A program made the translations under genes and the position numbers. 42,448 bases of DNA from Bacteroides sp. (GTDB lineage: Bacteria; Bacteroidota; Bacteroidia; Bacteroidales; Muribaculaceae): NCBI GenBank assembly GCA_014802335.1, contig JAAVCL010000030.1:1-42448 (forward strand). The letters run 5' to 3'. This document shows, in pieces, positions 39,883 to 42,448 of this stretch. Each line of letters begins with the position of its first letter. Position 1 is the stretch's first letter. The notes under the pieces were generated by a model. It had not been told where the DNA came from and did not search any database. It was given only the letters and a program-made list of their open reading frames with translations.

Positions 39883-41792
39883 TACTTGGCAGTTTCAGAG
39901 TCCTCCATATTATTATCATCCTTAGGACTTATATTTTTATCTTTTGCATCCTCCGGCTTCATCTTGGGAACCCCGTCTTTTATTTTAGTTTCAGTCAATT
40001 TATAGTCATCGGAATCCGCTTCCTTGGCTTTTTCACGTATTTCCTGAGCCTTGCGCCAGTATTCCACTGCCGTATTCCAATCGTCGAGAGCGGCCTTTAT
40101 ATCTCCGTAATGCTCATATATCTCGGCCGATGGATAAGGTGAATCTTCAATCTGCTCCAACGCTTTTTCCTGATATTCCAGAGCTTCTTCGAGATTTCCC
40201 TTCTTGAAGTTAATCCAGGCATACGTGTCAAGATATGTTGGATTCAACGCATCGAACCCTGAAATTGATGATTTGCTTAATTCAAGAGCTTTGTCGAGGT
40301 CGCCTCCACCCGTGCTCAGGAAATAGGCATAATTGTTTTTTGCCATATTATTTGAGTCATCAAGCACGAGTGCGTTTTCATATACCTTAAAGGCACGAGT
40401 GGTGTCGGTGGCCATGTAATAGACATCGCCGAGGGTGGTCATCAGTATGCTCAGCTTGTCAAGTTCCGCAGCCGATATGTCATGACGCAACATTCCGAGT
40501 GTGATTACACTGTCGGGCTGAATGCCGGGTTGAATTTCCGACATCATTTCACGAATCATCGAGGCTGCCTTATCATATTTCTCAGCCATCTGTGCCACCG
40601 AAATATAATAATTTTTCAATTGTTCGTCGGGAATCACATTGCCCTTAGCTCGCTCGAAGGTATTTAAAGCCTCGTCAGCATCTCCATCGGCGGCCTGATA
40701 AGTCATAAGCTGACCCCAGTAAGAAATATTTGTGGGGTCGCGGTCTATAGCATAAGCAATCTGCTCTCTTGCCTCCTTGAAATTACCCTTAGCCGCATTA
40801 TATCGGGCCGAAAGGTCAAGCACACGCGGCTCGTGCGGATATTGCTCTTCAAGCACGGAAAAGAGATAATCTCCCCGCTTGTGATCCTGATTATCCTGCA
40901 GCAGACTGTGAAGGTATTCGGCAACAAGATCCGCTTTCTGATTAAAATCCACATCGTCTGTCAAAAGCACTTCATACATCTTTTTATCGTATGAAACCGA
41001 GTCTCCCTGACTGCTGTAATGTCCGGCCAATGCCAGTTTCGGGCCTCCGGCCTCAGGTTCAAGGGCCTCGGCACGGAGGTAATATTTCAATGCCGAATCG
41101 GGCATGTTGACCACATCATATAGATTTGCCCGCAAAATATAGTAAGATGCATCTTTGGGATTCATATCCGTTAGACGGCGCATTTCATTTATCGCACGCA
41201 CCGTATCGCCTTGAACCAGCATAAAGGAGAGCTTGCGCGTGGTGATTTGCGATGATCCTCCCGCTTGCTTCTCATATCGGTCAATTGCATCAATGGCATT
41301 CGCCCAGTCCTGTTTGTGAGCGTAGGCATCAGAAAGGGCAAACAGAATATTCGACGACTGCGGATGCAGAGCGTATGTACGTTCCAAAACCCGTATTCCC
41401 TCATCGTCATGATCGAGCTGGCCGGCCACATATCCGTAGAATAGATTTTCATACTGGTCTTCAGGATACATGTCGGTATAACCCTTCATCATCTCCAATG
41501 ACCTGTTCAATTCTGTAGTTGACTGCAATGTGTCGAGCCCGATATAAAGGCGACGGCTACCATAGGCAGAGGCTCCCTCCACGTATGTGGGGTCAGTCTC
41601 GTACGCCTTCTTATAATATTCGTAGGCAGCACTTTCATTCCCGAGAGCCTGCTGCACTGAGCCTGCTGAATAATAATAACGGGCTTTTTTGCGAGCCGGC
41701 GTTTCGGCATTAACATAACCGATGCTGACCGCGGCAACAACAATTAAAATGAGCCACGCAACTACTCTATTATTTATCTTTATGATATTCAA
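39882..41792 (-). CDS. Tetratricopeptide-repeat periplasmic protein
   Basis: This 636-residue protein starts at a TTG (41792); no ATG stands before the signal-peptide-like MNIIKINNRVVAWLILIVV, and the next ATG would lose it, so the TTG is favoured. After the signal segment (cleavage about NAE, residue 30) the protein is built from more than ten TPR units, for example SAAYEYYKKAYETDPTY, ALKYYLRAEALEPEAG, AFKVYENALVLDDSNNMAKN and ALEYQEKALEQIED. The last ~60 residues are charged and low in complexity. TPR proteins at this place act as scaffolds for envelope assembly. It is coupled to DUF4292 by a 1-base stop/start overlap. Confidence 0.88.
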   Translation of the reverse strand: MNIIKINNRVVAWLILIVVAAVSIGYVNAETPARKKARYYYSAGSVQQALGNESAAYEYYKKAYETDPTYVEGASAYGSRRLYIGLDTLQSTTELNRSLEMMKGYTDMYPEDQYENLFYGYVAGQLDHDDEGIRVLERTYALHPQSSNILFALSDAYAHKQDWANAIDAIDRYEKQAGGSSQITTRKLSFMLVQGDTVRAINEMRRLTDMNPKDASYYILRANLYDVVNMPDSALKYYLRAEALEPEAGGPKLALAGHYSSQGDSVSYDKKMYEVLLTDDVDFNQKADLVAEYLHSLLQDNQDHKRGDYLFSVLEEQYPHEPRVLDLSARYNAAKGNFKEAREQIAYAIDRDPTNISYWGQLMTYQAADGDADEALNTFERAKGNVIPDEQLKNYYISVAQMAEKYDKAASMIREMMSEIQPGIQPDSVITLGMLRHDISAAELDKLSILMTTLGDVYYMATDTTRAFKVYENALVLDDSNNMAKNNYAYFLSTGGGDLDKALELSKSSISGFDALNPTYLDTYAWINFKKGNLEEALEYQEKALEQIEDSPYPSAEIYEHYGDIKAALDDWNTAVEYWRKAQEIREKAKEADSDDYKLTETKIKDGVPKMKPEDAKDKNISPKDDNNMEDSETAK

Positions 41793-41815
41793 AACTATAG
41801 TATTTCAAATTAAAT

Positions 41816-41830
41816 AAAAGCCCCGCTTTT
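41816..41830. terminator. Weak terminator between dut and the TPR gene
   Basis: AAAAGC-CCC-GCTTTT with AT-rich flanks on both sides; a small stem in the 52-bp gap. It may allow partial read-through from dut. Confidence 0.35.
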
Positions 41831-41844
41831 GATTTTTTTATCAT

Positions 41845-42291
41845 TTAAGACAATCCGGTGTGTCCGAATGCACCATCCTCGCGCCGTGTGCGATCAAGCT
41901 CTTCCACAGGCTCCCACGCAACCTTCGTATACGATTTTATTACCATCTGGCATATTCGCTCACCGTCATTCACCGTGAAGTCATTATCACTAAGGTTAAT
42001 AAGAATTACTCCTATCTCACCGCGATAGTCGGCATCAACCGTGCCGGGCGAATTTAAAACGGTAATTCCGTAATTCAGAGCAAGTCCGCTCCGTGGACGT
42101 ATCTGACATTCATATCCGCTCGGCAACTGAATGTACAGGCCGGTCGGTATCAATGCCCGTTGCATCGGCTTCAGTGTTACCGGGCCCTCAGGCAAATATG
42201 CTCTTACATCCATTCCGGCGGCCTCAAACGTGCTGTATGCAGGCAACGGATGGTGACTGCGATTTATTATCTTAACTTTCAAGCTTTCCAT
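41845..42291 (-). CDS. dut: dUTP diphosphatase
   Basis: This 148-residue enzyme hydrolyses dUTP to dUMP and pyrophosphate, as a trimer. From the ATG at 42291 the protein starts [20 protein letters not shown]; the longer TTG-started frame (42318) adds nine residues unlike the family. The five motifs are present: [50 protein letters not shown] and the C-terminal [11 protein letters not shown] that closes the active site. It is the first gene of the minus-strand chain with TPR, DUF4292 and EnvC-like genes. Confidence 0.96.
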   Translation of the reverse strand: MESLKVKIINRSHHPLPAYSTFEAAGMDVRAYLPEGPVTLKPMQRALIPTGLYIQLPSGYECQIRPRSGLALNYGITVLNSPGTVDADYRGEIGVILINLSDNDFTVNDGERICQMVIKSYTKVAWEPVEELDRTRREDGAFGHTGLS

Positions 42292-42330
42292 AATTAAGTC
42301 TTTGTTTGGCAGTTTCAATAGCCACGTTTA

Positions 42331-42448
42331 GAAGTCGTTTAAACTTTTTTCAAGGATAAGATTTATTAAGATTTTGAGCGAATTTTGATTCTTGAAGAAG
42401 GAGCATAGCGGGCTATGCGACTGATGAAAGAATCGAAAGGCGCCAAAA
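42331..42448 (+). repeat. Structured repeat element, cut by the window end (copy 5)
   Basis: The left end GAAGTCGTTTAAACTTTTTT matches the ends of copies 4 and 2. The centre has an outer 11-bp stem (42383-42393 with 42428-42438, one G-T), an internal loop GAAGAAGGA / GACTGATGA (42394-42402, 42419-42427) and an inner stem GCATAGC/GCTATGC. The loop is nearly the same as in copy 3 while both stems differ. The right end is outside the window. Confidence 0.78.

Overview
The window looks like a Bacteroidales chromosome, most likely Muribaculaceae or a close relative. This rests on Bacteroidetes-restricted families (DUF2851, DUF4292, DUF3467, a secreted protein with a T9SS-like C-terminal domain, an IspG with an inserted middle domain) and on many intergenic promoters of the TTTG / N19-21 / TAnnTTTG type. 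The family level is inference; no rRNA or species marker is present.

Layout. 1-1.5 kb: end of a polysaccharide locus (hexapeptide acyltransferase, polysaccharide deacetylase). 1.6-4.5 kb: a tight three-gene operon of an unknown membrane protein, a divergent membrane histidine kinase and a stand-alone receiver protein. 4.7-5.8 kb: HIT hydrolase and greA. 5.9-6.5 kb: a gene-free cluster of GC-rich palindromes with a long direct repeat. 6.6-8.6 kb: sufE and a POT peptide transporter. 8.8-11.2 kb (minus): lipoprotein, WalJ-like metallo-hydrolase, RsmI-like methylase. 11.5-16.4 kb (plus): rRNA methyltransferase, HMA protein, tcdA, lolD-type ATPase, DUF3467 and cysS. 16.6-21.6 kb (minus): ispG, PAP2-like membrane protein, RluA-type pseudouridine synthase, DUF2851. 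22.2-25.5 kb: rubrerythrin, a lipoprotein serpin and recO. 26.3-32.9 kb: a putative RiPP cluster. 33.4-36.3 kb: a secreted beta-helix protein and a Wzx-type flippase. 36.4-42.3 kb (minus): GNAT/FemAB-like protein, EnvC-like protein, DUF4292, a TPR protein and dut.

The most distinctive region is 26.3-32.9 kb. A good promoter precedes a 98-residue Cys/Asn/Gly-rich peptide with an internal Gly-Gly and three GGxC-type repeats. A radical SAM/SPASM maturase, a compact TonB-receptor-like outer-membrane barrel and a C39 peptidase-containing ABC exporter follow. Together they read as make, modify, cleave/export and cross the outer membrane. The peptide-maturase pair lies between two inverted copies of a 22-bp repeat end.

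A second theme is non-coding. At least five intergenic elements with terminal inverted repeats share a hairpin whose stems differ but whose internal loop is conserved. Separately, two short leader-like RNAs share a 5' sequence and a GTGA-capped terminator hairpin with covarying stems.
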